Shown here piece by piece: positions 25,748 to 35,291 of a DNA stretch of 64,000 bases (positions within the stretch are counted from its first letter, which is position 1; each line of letters begins with the position of its first letter). The DNA comes from Aeromicrobium sp. PE09-221. GTDB taxonomy: Bacteria; Actinomycetota; Actinomycetes; Propionibacteriales; Nocardioidaceae. Below the pieces are notes generated by a model. It was not told where the DNA came from and ran no database searches. It saw only the letters and a program-made list of their open reading frames with translations. The DNA is taken from NCBI RefSeq assembly GCF_002174305.1, contig NZ_MIJB01000032.1, forward strand, positions 1 through 64,000, written 5' to 3'. A program made the position numbers and the translations under genes.

Positions 25748-26014
25748 ATGGACGTGTTTCCCAATTTCGACGGGCTGGCGGGCGTAAGCGATCTCGAAGA
25801 CGTCGTTGGTGCGCTGTTGACGATCGTGCTGGTGGCCGCGGTGTTGATGTTGATCGTCTCGGCTGTGGCGTGGGCGATCGCGTCGGCAGCTGGTAACTAC
25901 GCGACCGCGGGGAAGGCCCGAGGCGGCGTGCTGGTGGCGCTCGGTGCGGCCGTGCTGGCCGGAGGCGCCATCGCGTGGGTGAACTGGTTGATCGGTATCG
26001 GCCGGCAGCTCTAA
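25748..26014 (+). CDS. DUF6112-type small membrane protein (VirB2-like candidate)
   Basis: 88 residues with two hydrophobic helices (about 22-48 and 59-81) separated by a short basic loop (AGKARGG), the layout of conjugative pilin-like VirB2 subunits and of actinobacterial DUF6112. A strong hairpin follows its stop. A second, related gene lies 160 bases downstream. Confidence 0.75.
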   Translation: MDVFPNFDGLAGVSDLEDVVGALLTIVLVAAVLMLIVSAVAWAIASAAGNYATAGKARGGVLVALGAAVLAGGAIAWVNWLIGIGRQL

Positions 26015-26035
26015 GACCCGGCCCGTTCTCTCAGC

Positions 26036-26070
26036 GGACGCCCATCTCTTGACCGAAGGGATGGGCGTTC
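26036..26070 (+). terminator. Stable hairpin between the two DUF6112 genes
   Basis: A 15-base-pair stem (26036-26050 with 26056-26070, two G-U pairs) around a five-base loop. There is no long U-tract after it, so it may be a leaky terminator or an mRNA-stabilising element that lets the first pilin-like gene be made in excess over the downstream channel genes. Confidence 0.6.
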
Positions 26071-26174
26071 CTCATGTCCGGCCGCGCTGAGCACACGAAG
26101 GCGAAGAAGTCCCGGGGTCGTCGGGTGTACCTGATCGCCGTCCCCACCTGTTTCTCGCCAGTCAGGAGCATGCC

Positions 26175-26495
26175 GTGTTCGAGTTAGTTGTTTCCGTGAT
26201 CACCGGCGCGGTCACGATGCCGTTGCAAGTCGATATCGCCCCGAACTCCGATGGGCTACCGGGCATCGCGCAGCTGCGCACAATCGTCGGCGCGGTGATG
26301 ACGATCGGTCTGATCCTGTCGGTGTTGGCCTTAGTGATCAGCGCGATTGTGTGGGGTTTCGGGTCGAACTCATCAAATCCCCATTTAGCGGGCCGGGGAA
26401 AGCTCGGCGTGCTGATTTCCTGTGCCGCCGCGGTGATCTGCGGCGCGTCGGTGACGCTTATCAACTTTTTCTGGAACGTGGGACAACAGGTGTGA
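26175..26495 (+). CDS. Second DUF6112-type small membrane protein
   Basis: 106 residues with an N-terminal extension, then DIAPNSDGLPGIAQLRTIVG, which parallels PNFDGLAGVSDLEDVVG in the gene at 25748, and two hydrophobic helices (about 37-60 and 77-98) with a basic loop between. It is thus a paralogue of the first protein. GTG start follows AGGAG. Six bases separate it from the TrbL-like gene. Confidence 0.75.
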   Translation: MFELVVSVITGAVTMPLQVDIAPNSDGLPGIAQLRTIVGAVMTIGLILSVLALVISAIVWGFGSNSSNPHLAGRGKLGVLISCAAAVICGASVTLINFFWNVGQQV

Positions 26496-26501
26496 TTCTT
26501 G

Positions 26502-27815
26502 ATGGGCGTCTGCGATATCCCGGTGATCTCCGGCGTCTGCGACAGCGCCGGTGAAGCTGCGGCGAGCCTGGTGGCGGCGCCGTTCGAGTGGCTGGCCTCG
26601 GCGATGGGCGAGACCGCCGGATACCTGATCGAGTCGATGTGGGCGATATTCGACACCACGACCTTCGTCGATATCACCAGCCCCGAGTACCTGGCGGTCT
26701 ACCGGCTGCTGTTCGGCATCGGTATCTTCCTGGTGCTGATCTTCTTATGCTGCCAACTCATCCTCGGCCTGATCCGGCGTGACCCGGCGGCGTTGTCGCG
26801 AGCCGCGCTCGGGGCGGCCAAAGCGGTCCTCGGCAGCTTCCTGGTGATCACTTTGGCGGCACTCGCTCTGGAAATCGTCGACCGGCTCTCACTCGGGATC
26901 GTGCAGGCCGCGGGTGAGACCAGCGAGACCATGGGCGACAAGATCGCCGCCCTCGCGGTGGGGCTGGGCGCGACCACGGTCGCGATCCCGGGAGTGGGTG
27001 CCATCCTCACCATTTTTCTGGCTGGGTTGATGATCTGCGCGGCCGCGATCGTCTGGCTGTCGCTGCTGATCCGCAAGGCGCTGCTGTTAGTGGCGATCGT
27101 GCTCGCGCCAGTCGCGCTCGCCGGGGCGACCTGGGATCTGACCCGCGGGTGGATCGGCAAATGGCTCGCCTTTGTCATCGCGCTCATCGTCAGCAAACTC
27201 GTGTTGGTGGTGATCTTTCTGGTGGCGATCACGCAGGTCGCGGCCCCGATCGACAGCGACATCGCCTCGGTCGCCGACCCCCTGGCCGGGATCGCCTTGC
27301 TGTTTATCGCGGGTTTCGCTCCCTACATCGTCTACAAGACGATCTCGTTCCTCGGCGTGGATCACTACCACGCGACCGGGACCGAGCAAGAGGCCAAGAA
27401 CGCGCTTAACAGGCCTCTTCCGATACCCGGCGCTCGCCGTCAGGGCGGAGGCACCAAGAGCGTCCTCAACAGCGACAACAACGACGATGGTCACGGCAAG
27501 ACGGACACCGCGAGCGAAGGCGGGCAGCGACCGACGCCCAAACCCTCCCCCGCGCCGGAGGGCACGCCCGGATCGAATCCGGAGACCACCGAGGTCGCGG
27601 CCACCGCTGGGCCCGCGACCGTGGTGGTCGCCGGAGCCGAAGCCGTCAAGGACACCGTGACCGCCGGCCCTCGGGCCGGTGAGGCCGCGGGCGACCAGGC
27701 CGAGACCGCTGCGGACGGCCCCACGAATGCCAGCGCGGACAGCGCGCCGCCTCCGCCTCCGTCGGACCCGGTGCCGAAGACACCACCCGACCCGAGCCAA
27801 CCGAACAAGGAGTGA
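26502..27815 (+). CDS. TrbL/VirB6-like conjugation channel membrane protein
   Basis: 437 residues with about six to seven hydrophobic helices in the first 290, including FLVLIFLCCQLILGLI, VLGSFLVITLAALAL and LVLVVIFLVAI, and a hydrophilic Pro/Ala/Thr-rich tail (about 300-437). This matches the inner-membrane channel core (VirB6/TrbL). ATG 26502 is preferred to the TTG one codon earlier. It lies between the pilin-like gene and the SCO6880-like gene in the usual order. Confidence 0.83.
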   Translation: MGVCDIPVISGVCDSAGEAAASLVAAPFEWLASAMGETAGYLIESMWAIFDTTTFVDITSPEYLAVYRLLFGIGIFLVLIFLCCQLILGLIRRDPAALSRAALGAAKAVLGSFLVITLAALALEIVDRLSLGIVQAAGETSETMGDKIAALAVGLGATTVAIPGVGAILTIFLAGLMICAAAIVWLSLLIRKALLLVAIVLAPVALAGATWDLTRGWIGKWLAFVIALIVSKLVLVVIFLVAITQVAAPIDSDIASVADPLAGIALLFIAGFAPYIVYKTISFLGVDHYHATGTEQEAKNALNRPLPIPGARRQGGGTKSVLNSDNNDDGHGKTDTASEGGQRPTPKPSPAPEGTPGSNPETTEVAATAGPATVVVAGAEAVKDTVTAGPRAGEAAGDQAETAADGPTNASADSAPPPPPSDPVPKTPPDPSQPNKE

Positions 27816-27822
27816 CCCGCCG

Positions 27823-29289
27823 ATGACCACGTCGACGGACCAGCCGCCGGGCACCGAATTGGTGCCAGTGAAGTTCTCCCGACTGACCCGGCGCGGCATC
27901 CTACTCGGACTATCGCTGGCCCAACTGATCGCTCTCGGCATCGCCGGCACCACTTTGACCGGCACGCTCTACTCCGGTGGCGGGAAACTGATCTGGCTGT
28001 CCGCGCCGATCTGGCTACCGGCCGCGCTGGCCGCCTGGGTCCCGGTCGCCGGGCGCCCAGCCGTCGAGTGGGTACCGGTCGCCGGCTGGTGGGCCTGGCG
28101 TGCCACCGGCCACCAGATCGCCTACCGTCGCCGCATTCTCGCCCCGCGTCCGGCCGGAACCCTCGCTCTGCCCGGCGATGTCGCCCGGCTGCGCGAGTAC
28201 GTGGACCCACACACCGGTGCGGGGATGATCCACGACCCGAGGACACGCACCCTGACGGTGGTGTGCGAGGTGACGCATCCAGCCTTCATCCTGCTCGACC
28301 CCGCCGAGCAGCAGCGCCGGGTCACCGCTTGGGGTCGCGTGCTGGCCACCATCTGCCGCTCCGGCCGGATCGCGATGCTCCAAGTCCTCGAACGTACCCT
28401 GCCAGCGTCCGGCACAGGCCTGGCCGACTGGTGGGCCACCCACGGTAACGACGACGGTTCCTGGGCGGCCACCACCTACGCCGAACTCATCGACCGAGCC
28501 GGTCCCACCGCGCAACGCCATGCAACCACCATCAGTCTCAGCCTCGACATGCGCGCCGCCACACACCAGATCCGGACCGCCGGTGGCGGCATCCGTGGCG
28601 CCGCAGCCATCCTGCGACAAGAAATGACCACCCTGACCGCGGCGCTGCGGTCGGCGGACCTGGCGCCCTCGGCCTGGTTGGATAGCGGCGACATCGCCGT
28701 GATCTTGCGCAGTGCCTACGACCCGGCCATCGCGCCGGCGTTGGAACGTCACGGCCAGCTCGGCCGGTCGCTGGCGACCGCCGGACCCGCTGCGGTCAAC
28801 GAGTCCTGGTCACGGATCCGCACCGACTCGGCATATCACGCTGTGCTGTGGATCAGCGAGTGGCCCCGCGCCCGCATTCATCCCGGGTTCCTCTCCCCGG
28901 TGCTGCTGTCGACCGATATCCAACGCTCCTTCTCCCTGCTGTGCACGCCCATGCGAGCCGATCAAGCAGCACGCCACGTCCGCAAGAGAAAGACCGAACA
29001 CATCAGTGACGCGGCCCAGCGGGCACGGATCGGGCAGATCGAAGACGCCGCCCAGGCCGCCGAGTACGCCGACGTGCTCGCCCAAGAAGCAGACCTCACC
29101 GCCGGCCACGGGCTGTTGCGCTACACCGGCCTCGTCTCGGTCACCGCTACCAACCCCGACGAGCTCGATGCCGCCGTGGCAGCCGTCGAGCAAGCCGCCA
29201 TCCAAGCCTCCTGCGAAACCCGGCGACTCGTCGGACAACAGGCTAGAGCCTTCACCGCCGCCGCGCTCCCCCTAGCCAGGCGGGTGTGA
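27823..29289 (+). CDS. SCO6880-family conjugation protein (PrgI/VirB3-like)
   Basis: 488 residues: a short N-terminus with PVKFSRLTRRGILLGLS, two close hydrophobic helices (about 28-48 and 55-75), as in VirB3/PrgI proteins, and a long cytoplasmic domain resembling the N-terminal part of VirB4 proteins but lacking Walker motifs. The ATPase is encoded separately at 31297. AAGGAG precedes ATG 27823; the frame is open further upstream but there it overlaps the TrbL-like gene. Confidence 0.8.
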   Translation: MTTSTDQPPGTELVPVKFSRLTRRGILLGLSLAQLIALGIAGTTLTGTLYSGGGKLIWLSAPIWLPAALAAWVPVAGRPAVEWVPVAGWWAWRATGHQIAYRRRILAPRPAGTLALPGDVARLREYVDPHTGAGMIHDPRTRTLTVVCEVTHPAFILLDPAEQQRRVTAWGRVLATICRSGRIAMLQVLERTLPASGTGLADWWATHGNDDGSWAATTYAELIDRAGPTAQRHATTISLSLDMRAATHQIRTAGGGIRGAAAILRQEMTTLTAALRSADLAPSAWLDSGDIAVILRSAYDPAIAPALERHGQLGRSLATAGPAAVNESWSRIRTDSAYHAVLWISEWPRARIHPGFLSPVLLSTDIQRSFSLLCTPMRADQAARHVRKRKTEHISDAAQRARIGQIEDAAQAAEYADVLAQEADLTAGHGLLRYTGLVSVTATNPDELDAAVAAVEQAAIQASCETRRLVGQQARAFTAAALPLARRV

Positions 29290-29293
29290 CGCC

Positions 29294-30361
29294 TCATTCG
29301 GACTTGGGAGCTTTCACTAAGACGGTATCGCCTGGTTCGACCCCTTGCGCCCAGGCCAGAGTCGGCAGTTCGGCACTGTCGAGTCCCGCGGCTTCGAGTG
29401 CGACCTGGGCGGACAAGTGCGCGGACCGGATCGATTGTCCGTTGGCGATCGTGGCGTAGAACTGGGCGGCGTAGCTGATGGCATCGCTGTCGTCGATGGT
29501 CCCGGCCATACCGATCGCGAATGGCACCACCTGGGCGACAAGGTCATCGATTTGTGCGGCCGAGTTGCACGAGTTCAGCAGCACGAGCACGGGTGGATCG
29601 TCGGTTGCGTCGATTGCCTTGGCGAAAGTTTTCGCTGTGACAATCACGCCTTCGTGGTGACCGTCGTGGTCATCCTCGAACACGATGAGGTTCTCGTTGC
29701 TGTGGCCCGAGAAATGCACGACATGTGGCCGGAACTTTGCTAGTCCTTCAAGCAGATCAGCCGTGGTGGCCGCCGGTCGGACATCGAGCTCGATCTGGTC
29801 GCGGTGTAACGCTGACTCCACCGCAGCACGGATGCGTTTCTGCTCCCGCCCAAGACGCAGGTCACCTTCGGCGGAGGCTCCAAGAATCAGGACCCGCAGC
29901 TTCTCCTGTTTGGGCTGTCTCAGTTGTCGTGCAAAGTGCTCAACTGCCAGTTCGGTGTCAGCGACTCTGGATTCCAAGGTGGCGTGTTCCGCAATGGCTT
30001 GGCGCTCGATTCGCTGTTGCACCTGTTTACGTTGGCGTTCGGCCGCATCAGCCTCGGCGCTCTCAGCGCGAGCAAGCTTCGACGCCAGGGCCGCTTCCTC
30101 CTTGGCATAGGTTGAGGCCTTTTTCTGCCAGCGCGCAGCTTCTTTGCCTGCGGTCTCAGCCTCCCGTTCTTTATTGTCAGCCTGGCGCTGCTTACTTCGC
30201 CGCGTGGTGTCGCTCTTGGTCTTCGCACCCGCAAGCCGAGCCCGGCCAGCCTCGGCCCGTTTTGTCGACTCCTTGGATCGGAACTCACCCGCTTTCTTCT
30301 CAGCAGCCAGACGTTGGTTTCGTTTGCGTTCGAGCTGACTTCGGTACTGGCTTGCGCTCAC
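29294..30361 (-). CDS. Coiled-coil plus CHAT-type caspase-like protease
   Basis: 355 residues. Residues 1-150 are Lys/Arg/Glu/Ala-rich and form a long coiled coil. Residues 155-350 form a CHAT domain (caspase-HetF associated): LRVLILGAS, REQKRIRAAVESAL, the catalytic-His motif VHFSGHS (His220) and the catalytic-Cys motif LLNSCNSA (Cys265), then GMAGTI and AAQFYATIANGQS. Both catalytic residues are present. It is inserted between two conjugation genes on the opposite strand, so it is cargo. CHAT proteases occur in several conflict systems; a role in abortive defence is inference. GTG start at 30361. Confidence 0.82.
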   Translation of the reverse strand: MSASQYRSQLERKRNQRLAAEKKAGEFRSKESTKRAEAGRARLAGAKTKSDTTRRSKQRQADNKEREAETAGKEAARWQKKASTYAKEEAALASKLARAESAEADAAERQRKQVQQRIERQAIAEHATLESRVADTELAVEHFARQLRQPKQEKLRVLILGASAEGDLRLGREQKRIRAAVESALHRDQIELDVRPAATTADLLEGLAKFRPHVVHFSGHSNENLIVFEDDHDGHHEGVIVTAKTFAKAIDATDDPPVLVLLNSCNSAAQIDDLVAQVVPFAIGMAGTIDDSDAISYAAQFYATIANGQSIRSAHLSAQVALEAAGLDSAELPTLAWAQGVEPGDTVLVKAPKSE

Positions 30362-30475
30362 TCTCTTGACCCTTTCTGGACCACAGCGTCCTCCTCACTG
30401 TACGGGCGTGTTCCGACACTCGTGACCGCCTCGGCGCACCTCCCGGTCGAACCCGATCGTTTGGGGAGGCCGAAG

Positions 30476-31300
30476 ATGCCCACGTTTCATGATCCTGTCG
30501 CCGATGCGACCGAGGCCGCGAGCGCGTTGCGCGGTCTGGCGCACGCTTCTCGATCGTTCGAGGACCCGGACCAGACCTATGGGGTGCTTGCTGATCTGTT
30601 GGCCGCCAGCCGGTCGTTTCGGCAGGTTCTGGACCAGCTCGCCGACGCGCATCTGACCCACCGTGGGCAGGCGCGTGACGAGGACGGCAGTCGGGCGCCC
30701 GGGCTGCTGGCCGCGTTGTCTGCTGCTGATGAGTTACATGAGGCGGGGACGCTGCTCGATCAGGCCAAGTCGCATCTCGTCACCGCGTTGCGAGAGGCCG
30801 GGCGCATCGCCTGGCATCCCTACGCGCCTGAGGCCGAGGTACCGGTAGGTCAGTGGGTGCCGGTGGTGATCCTCAATGGCGAGGACACCGATCACGTGGT
30901 GGAGCTGATGGACCGTGACGGCGCCGATGCCGCCATCGAGCACGTGGCTCAGTGGGATTACGGCGAGGAGACGACCGAGGCGGCGTTGGACAACGGGCAG
31001 GTGTATGACGAGCCGCCGTTCGGTTCGATGGACCGCCGGGCGACACGCGGCGTGTATACGCTCACTTACAGCATCCCGTTCGGGCAGATCGGGCTCTACC
31101 GGCAAGCTGACGCGTTACCGGATCTGAAACCGCTCGGCGTCGCCGCGCCCACCGTGACAGGCGCCCACACGAGCCAAACACCCGCGCCGGGCGGAACCGC
31201 CACATCTGGTCGGCCAGCTCGGCGTCGAGCGGCCGATACATCGTGGTTCTCACGCGGCGACGACGGTATCGTCACCCGGACACGGGGACGGTCCCTGTGA
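30476..31300 (+). CDS. Conjugation-block protein of unknown function
   Basis: 274 residues, soluble. An alpha-helical N-terminal region (about 8-105) ends in KSHLVTALREAGR, followed by a beta-rich part with VGQWVPVVILNGEDTDHV and YDEPPFGSMDR, then a basic linker. No motif I can name. Conserved position between the SCO6880-like and VirB4-like genes suggests a transfer role. ATG 30476 follows GGGGAGG. It overlaps the VirB4-like GTG by four bases. Confidence 0.65.
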   Translation: MPTFHDPVADATEAASALRGLAHASRSFEDPDQTYGVLADLLAASRSFRQVLDQLADAHLTHRGQARDEDGSRAPGLLAALSAADELHEAGTLLDQAKSHLVTALREAGRIAWHPYAPEAEVPVGQWVPVVILNGEDTDHVVELMDRDGADAAIEHVAQWDYGEETTEAALDNGQVYDEPPFGSMDRRATRGVYTLTYSIPFGQIGLYRQADALPDLKPLGVAAPTVTGAHTSQTPAPGGTATSGRPARRRAADTSWFSRGDDGIVTRTRGRSL

Positions 31301-32790
31301 ACCCCAGCGACGAGGAGTCCGAGCGGCTGCACACCTCCGTCCTGGTCGCCCCGTCCGCCGAGCGGCGCCGGCTGCGCAAGCAGCGCCGTCAGGCGGCAGC
31401 ACGGCTTCAGGCCGACCGGCGCCGCGCCGCACGGGCGGCGGCGAAGGCCAGGGCTGAGACAGAACGCGCCGAGCGCCACGCCACCCGGTATCTGCCCGCG
31501 GCCGGTGAACCGGGACCAGCCGCATTGCGGACGCCGGGGCGGTTCCGGCTGCCCCGCCATCAGGACACGTCCGCCACGTTGGCAGCCGCGTACCCGTTTC
31601 TGGCCGAGGCGGGCCTGGGCAGCAACGGCGTGTTCGTCGGAGCCGATCTGTACAGCGGCGGCAGTTTCGTGTTCGATCCGTGGGAGCTGTACCGGCAGGG
31701 CGTGATCACCGCGCCGAACGTGATCGTCGCGGGAATCGTGGGCAGTGGGAAGTCGAGCCTGGCCAAGGCCCTGTATGTGCGGTCGCTGCCGTTCGGGCGC
31801 CGGGTCTACATCGCCGGGGATCCCAAGGGCGAGCACTCCGCGGTGGCCGAAGCGGTCGGGGGTCGGGCGATCCGCCTCGGCCACGGCCTGCCGGCCCGGT
31901 TGAACCCGCTCGACGAGGGTTACCGGCCCAGCAACTTGTCCGACGCTGAGTGGGCTGTCACGGTCACGGCGCGGCGCCGGGCGTTGGTCGGTTCGCTGGC
32001 CGAGACCGTCGTCGAGCGGCCGTTGTCGCCGTTGGAGCACACCGTCATCGACGCCGCCCTGACTCAGGCCGTCCGCGACCATACGGTGCCGACCCTGCCG
32101 ATGGTCGTCGACCACATCCTGGCCCCTTCGCACGATCCGGATGGGCGCTTGGCAGAAGACGGCCGGCTCGTCGGCCACGGCCTGCGCCGTCTGGTGGCCG
32201 GTGACTTGGCCGGATTGTTCGACGGCCCGAGTACCGAATCCTTCGACCCGTCGTTGCCGATGATCTCCTTGGACCTGTCCCAGGTCACCGAGAGCAACAC
32301 GCTCATCAGCGTATTGATGACCTGTTCCAGCGCCTGGATGGAGGCCGCGCTGCTCGACCCGGCCGGCGGGCAACGCTGGGTGATCTACGACGAGGCATGG
32401 CGGCTGATGAGCCATCCCGCCCTGCTCAAACGCATGGACTCCCACTGGCGGCTGGCCCGGCACTATGGGATCAGCAACATGCTGCTGTTCCACAAACTCA
32501 GCGACCTGGACAACGTGGGCGACTCCGGGTCGGCCATGCGCGCTTTGGCGAACTCGCTGTTGGCCAACGCCGAGTCGAGAATCGTGTACCGGCAAGAGAG
32601 CGACCAACTCGGCGTCACCGCCGACATGCTCGCGTTGACCGGCACCGAACGTCAGCTCCTGCCGTCGCTCGGGGTCGGCCAGGGCTTGTGGAAGATCAAG
32701 GACCGCAGCTTCGTGGTCCAGCACCAGCTTCATCCGGCCGAGCTAGCGCTGTACGACACCACGGGCCGCATGATTGATTCTCAAAATTAG
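31297..32790 (+). CDS. VirB4-like conjugation ATPase
   Basis: 497 residues. A basic coiled N-terminus (about 20-65) precedes the ATPase domain with Walker A GIVGSGKSSLAKAL near 146-153, DPKGEHS shortly after, and Walker B WVIYDEAWRLM near 360. A C-terminal segment carries RIVYRQESDQL. VirB4 proteins energise pilus assembly and substrate transfer. The GTG start overlaps the previous stop (31297-31300). The N-terminal VirB4 half appears to be carried by the SCO6880-like protein. Confidence 0.9.
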   Translation: MNPSDEESERLHTSVLVAPSAERRRLRKQRRQAAARLQADRRRAARAAAKARAETERAERHATRYLPAAGEPGPAALRTPGRFRLPRHQDTSATLAAAYPFLAEAGLGSNGVFVGADLYSGGSFVFDPWELYRQGVITAPNVIVAGIVGSGKSSLAKALYVRSLPFGRRVYIAGDPKGEHSAVAEAVGGRAIRLGHGLPARLNPLDEGYRPSNLSDAEWAVTVTARRRALVGSLAETVVERPLSPLEHTVIDAALTQAVRDHTVPTLPMVVDHILAPSHDPDGRLAEDGRLVGHGLRRLVAGDLAGLFDGPSTESFDPSLPMISLDLSQVTESNTLISVLMTCSSAWMEAALLDPAGGQRWVIYDEAWRLMSHPALLKRMDSHWRLARHYGISNMLLFHKLSDLDNVGDSGSAMRALANSLLANAESRIVYRQESDQLGVTADMLALTGTERQLLPSLGVGQGLWKIKDRSFVVQHQLHPAELALYDTTGRMIDSQN

Positions 32791-32850
32791 CATCTTCTAA
32801 TTGTAGAGTAATCAAGGTCTGCGCGGGGCCGCGGCGCGCACCTGGCTGGC

Positions 32851-33441
32851 ATGGGAACACATACCCCCAGTGGGGCGGATCGCAGGTCAGCGCATCGGAC
32901 CAGGCCCGGAAAGCATCAGGACACGTCACCGGAACGGTCGCCCGGTCGCGTTCCGGTGACGCTGCCGCATGTGGTGGTCACGGCCGCCGACACCGGCACG
33001 TTGACGGTCAATGTCGATGACAAACCGTTCCACCCGCCCGACGGTGACCCGCCGTGGACGCGGGCGACGTTCGGCGACCTGCTCGATACCGTCACCCGCG
33101 ACCGGCATGTGCCGGTGCGGATCGAAGTCCGCGAAACCGACGGCACGGTGTTCACCGACCTGGTTCAGGCCAGCCGCCGCCCCGCCACCGGTCAGCCCGA
33201 CCCTCCGGCCGACGAGCCGCCGCAACGCGACGCGGTGCGTTCGTTCGAGCAGGTCGAGGTCGTCGGCGAGAGGTTCCGCCCCGGTGAGCAGGTCCTGGTG
33301 GCGATCGTCATCGACGACGTCCATGCCGGTCCGGACGGCACGGCCCGAGCCGCACTGTCTCCGGGCCGGATCGAGCCGGCGGACGAGGTGGTACTGGTCG
33401 GACGGATGTCCACCACGCTGCGCACCCAGCGGGTCGGATGA
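32851..33441 (+). CDS. Conjugation-block protein of unknown function
   Basis: 196 residues, hydrophilic; a beta-rich centre (LPHVVVTAADTGTLTVNVDD, later FGDLLDTVTRDRHVPVRIEV) and a C-terminal part with EQVEVVGERFRPGEQVLVAI. It overlaps the VirD4-like start by four bases and so is translationally coupled to it. No known family. Sixty bases separate it from the VirB4-like stop, and one CTCTAC-type half-site is present there without a partner. Confidence 0.65.
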   Translation: MGTHTPSGADRRSAHRTRPGKHQDTSPERSPGRVPVTLPHVVVTAADTGTLTVNVDDKPFHPPDGDPPWTRATFGDLLDTVTRDRHVPVRIEVRETDGTVFTDLVQASRRPATGQPDPPADEPPQRDAVRSFEQVEVVGERFRPGEQVLVAIVIDDVHAGPDGTARAALSPGRIEPADEVVLVGRMSTTLRTQRVG

Positions 33442-35222
33442 GCGGGCAGCGTCAGACCGGCTCGTTCGGCGACGAACTCACCAACATGCTGCTGGCCGGT
33501 CTGATCGGGTTGTTCGGGACCACGCTCGTGCTGCGCGTTAGCGGGTCGATCGCCGCGTTCGTGACCGGTGCGCCCCAGCCCGCCGGGAATGTCACTGCCG
33601 GGGTACGGGTGTTGTTTCGTCCCGGCGACCCCGCCGCCGCGCTCGACGCCGAGCGCTTGAACCCGGTCGTCTACTGGACCCTGGTCGCGGCCATGCTCGC
33701 CACGTTCACCGCTGCGGGAACCTGGGGGTGGGCTTGGGTACGCCGTCACATCCGCAGAACCGAGACCGACCCGCGCAAGCTCGCCGGCGTCGCCACCACC
33801 GAGGAAGTCAGGCAGGTCGCCTCACCTCGGGCTTTGTTGCGCCGCGCCGGTAACCTGCGCCCTTCTCTGGAGCATCCGACGCCAAGGGACGTGGGTTACC
33901 TGCTCGGCGCCAGCCGCGGCAAACAGGTGTGGGCCAGTGTCGAGGACTCGATGCTGTTGCTCGGCCCGCCGCGTAGTGGCAAGGGCCTGCATGTGGTGAT
34001 CCCGTCGATCCTGGATGCTCCCGGCGCGACGATCACCACCTCCACCAGGCCCGACAATCTCACGGCGACTCTGCGCGCCCGGGAACGCATCGGCCCGGTG
34101 GCGGTGTTCGATCCCCAACACCTGGCCGAAGGGGTGCCGGCCGGGATGCGCTGGTCACCGATCCGTGGCTGCGCCGACCCGTTGACCGCGATGATCCGCG
34201 CCACCGGACTGGCCGCCTCCACCGGACTGGGCGCCGGCGGCGTCGAGTCCGGCGGGTTCTGGGAAGGCAAGACACGAACCGCGCTGCAAAGCCTGCTGCA
34301 CGCCGCCGCCCTCGACCAGCGCTCCCCCGCCGAGCTGTTCCGCTGGACCCTTGATCCCTCGGCGGCGGCCGAAGCGGTCGCCATCCTCACCAACGCACCG
34401 ACCGCGGCGACCGGGTGGGCCGATTCCTTGGATGCCATGATCGACGCCGACCCCCGCACCCGTGACAGCATCTGGCAAGGCGTCTCCCTCGCCCTGGGTG
34501 CGCTGGCCGACCCGCGGGTACTCGATGCCGTCAGCCCGCGCCCCGGTGAGGACTTCGACCCCGAGACGTTCCTCGCCGACCGCGGCACCCTCTACATGTT
34601 GGCGACTGGATCCGGAGCCGGAGCCAGCGCCCCACTGGTCGCCGCGTTCATCGAGGATCTGGTGGAGACCGCCCGCCGGATGGCCGCCCGCTCACCGGGC
34701 GCTCGACTCGATCCACCGGTGCTGCTGGCCTTGGACGAGATCGGCAACCTGGCAAATCTGCCGAGCCTGCCGACCTTGATGGCCGAAGGCGGCGGCACCG
34801 GCATCACCACGCTGGTGGTCCTGCAATCGCTGGCCCAGGCACGCGACCGATGGAACGAGAACCAGGCGAATGCGATCTGGGACGCGGCCATCGTCAAGGT
34901 CATCCTCGGCGGAGCATCGAACTCCCGAGACCTGCAAGACCTGTCCGCCTTGATCGGCGAACGCGACGAACACACCGACTCCATCACGATCGGGGACCAC
35001 GGATCACGGTCCTCACAACGGTCGATCCGCCGGATACCGATCCTGCCGCCCGACCGACTCCGCACCCTACCGTTCGGCACCGGCATGGTCCTGCTGCGCG
35101 CCGCCCCACCGATCGTCACCGACCTGACAGCGTGGACCAAACGTGAGGACGCGACAACTCTGACAGCCGACCGCCGCCAGATCGAGCACCTGCTGGAGAC
35201 CGGATCCGACGGGCCGTCCTGA
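33438..35222 (+). CDS. VirD4/TraG-like type IV coupling protein
   Basis: 594 residues: two N-terminal helices (about 15-42 and 78-100), Walker A LLLGPPRSGKGLHVV at 176-183, Walker B PVLLALDEIGNLANLPSLP near 430, then the TraG-type STLVVLQSLAQARDRW-like region. This ATPase brings the relaxosome to the channel. Its start overlaps the preceding gene by four bases. The relaxase that it should recruit is not in the window. Confidence 0.92.
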   Translation: MSGQRQTGSFGDELTNMLLAGLIGLFGTTLVLRVSGSIAAFVTGAPQPAGNVTAGVRVLFRPGDPAAALDAERLNPVVYWTLVAAMLATFTAAGTWGWAWVRRHIRRTETDPRKLAGVATTEEVRQVASPRALLRRAGNLRPSLEHPTPRDVGYLLGASRGKQVWASVEDSMLLLGPPRSGKGLHVVIPSILDAPGATITTSTRPDNLTATLRARERIGPVAVFDPQHLAEGVPAGMRWSPIRGCADPLTAMIRATGLAASTGLGAGGVESGGFWEGKTRTALQSLLHAAALDQRSPAELFRWTLDPSAAAEAVAILTNAPTAATGWADSLDAMIDADPRTRDSIWQGVSLALGALADPRVLDAVSPRPGEDFDPETFLADRGTLYMLATGSGAGASAPLVAAFIEDLVETARRMAARSPGARLDPPVLLALDEIGNLANLPSLPTLMAEGGGTGITTLVVLQSLAQARDRWNENQANAIWDAAIVKVILGGASNSRDLQDLSALIGERDEHTDSITIGDHGSRSSQRSIRRIPILPPDRLRTLPFGTGMVLLRAAPPIVTDLTAWTKREDATTLTADRRQIEHLLETGSDGPS

Positions 35223-35291
35223 TCGGCCAGTGCACCTAGCAGTCACAGCAATCATCGACCGGCCCGTCCGGTCGCCGGGAGGAGACCTCTC

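Noticed and set aside
31096..32733. 545-codon minus-strand open frame
   Set aside because: Antisense to the VirB4-like ATPase with clear Walker motifs.
32793..32808. Possible third BlaI-type operator after the VirB4-like gene
   Set aside because: Only the right half-site GTAGAG is present; no left half-site at 5- or 11-base spacing.
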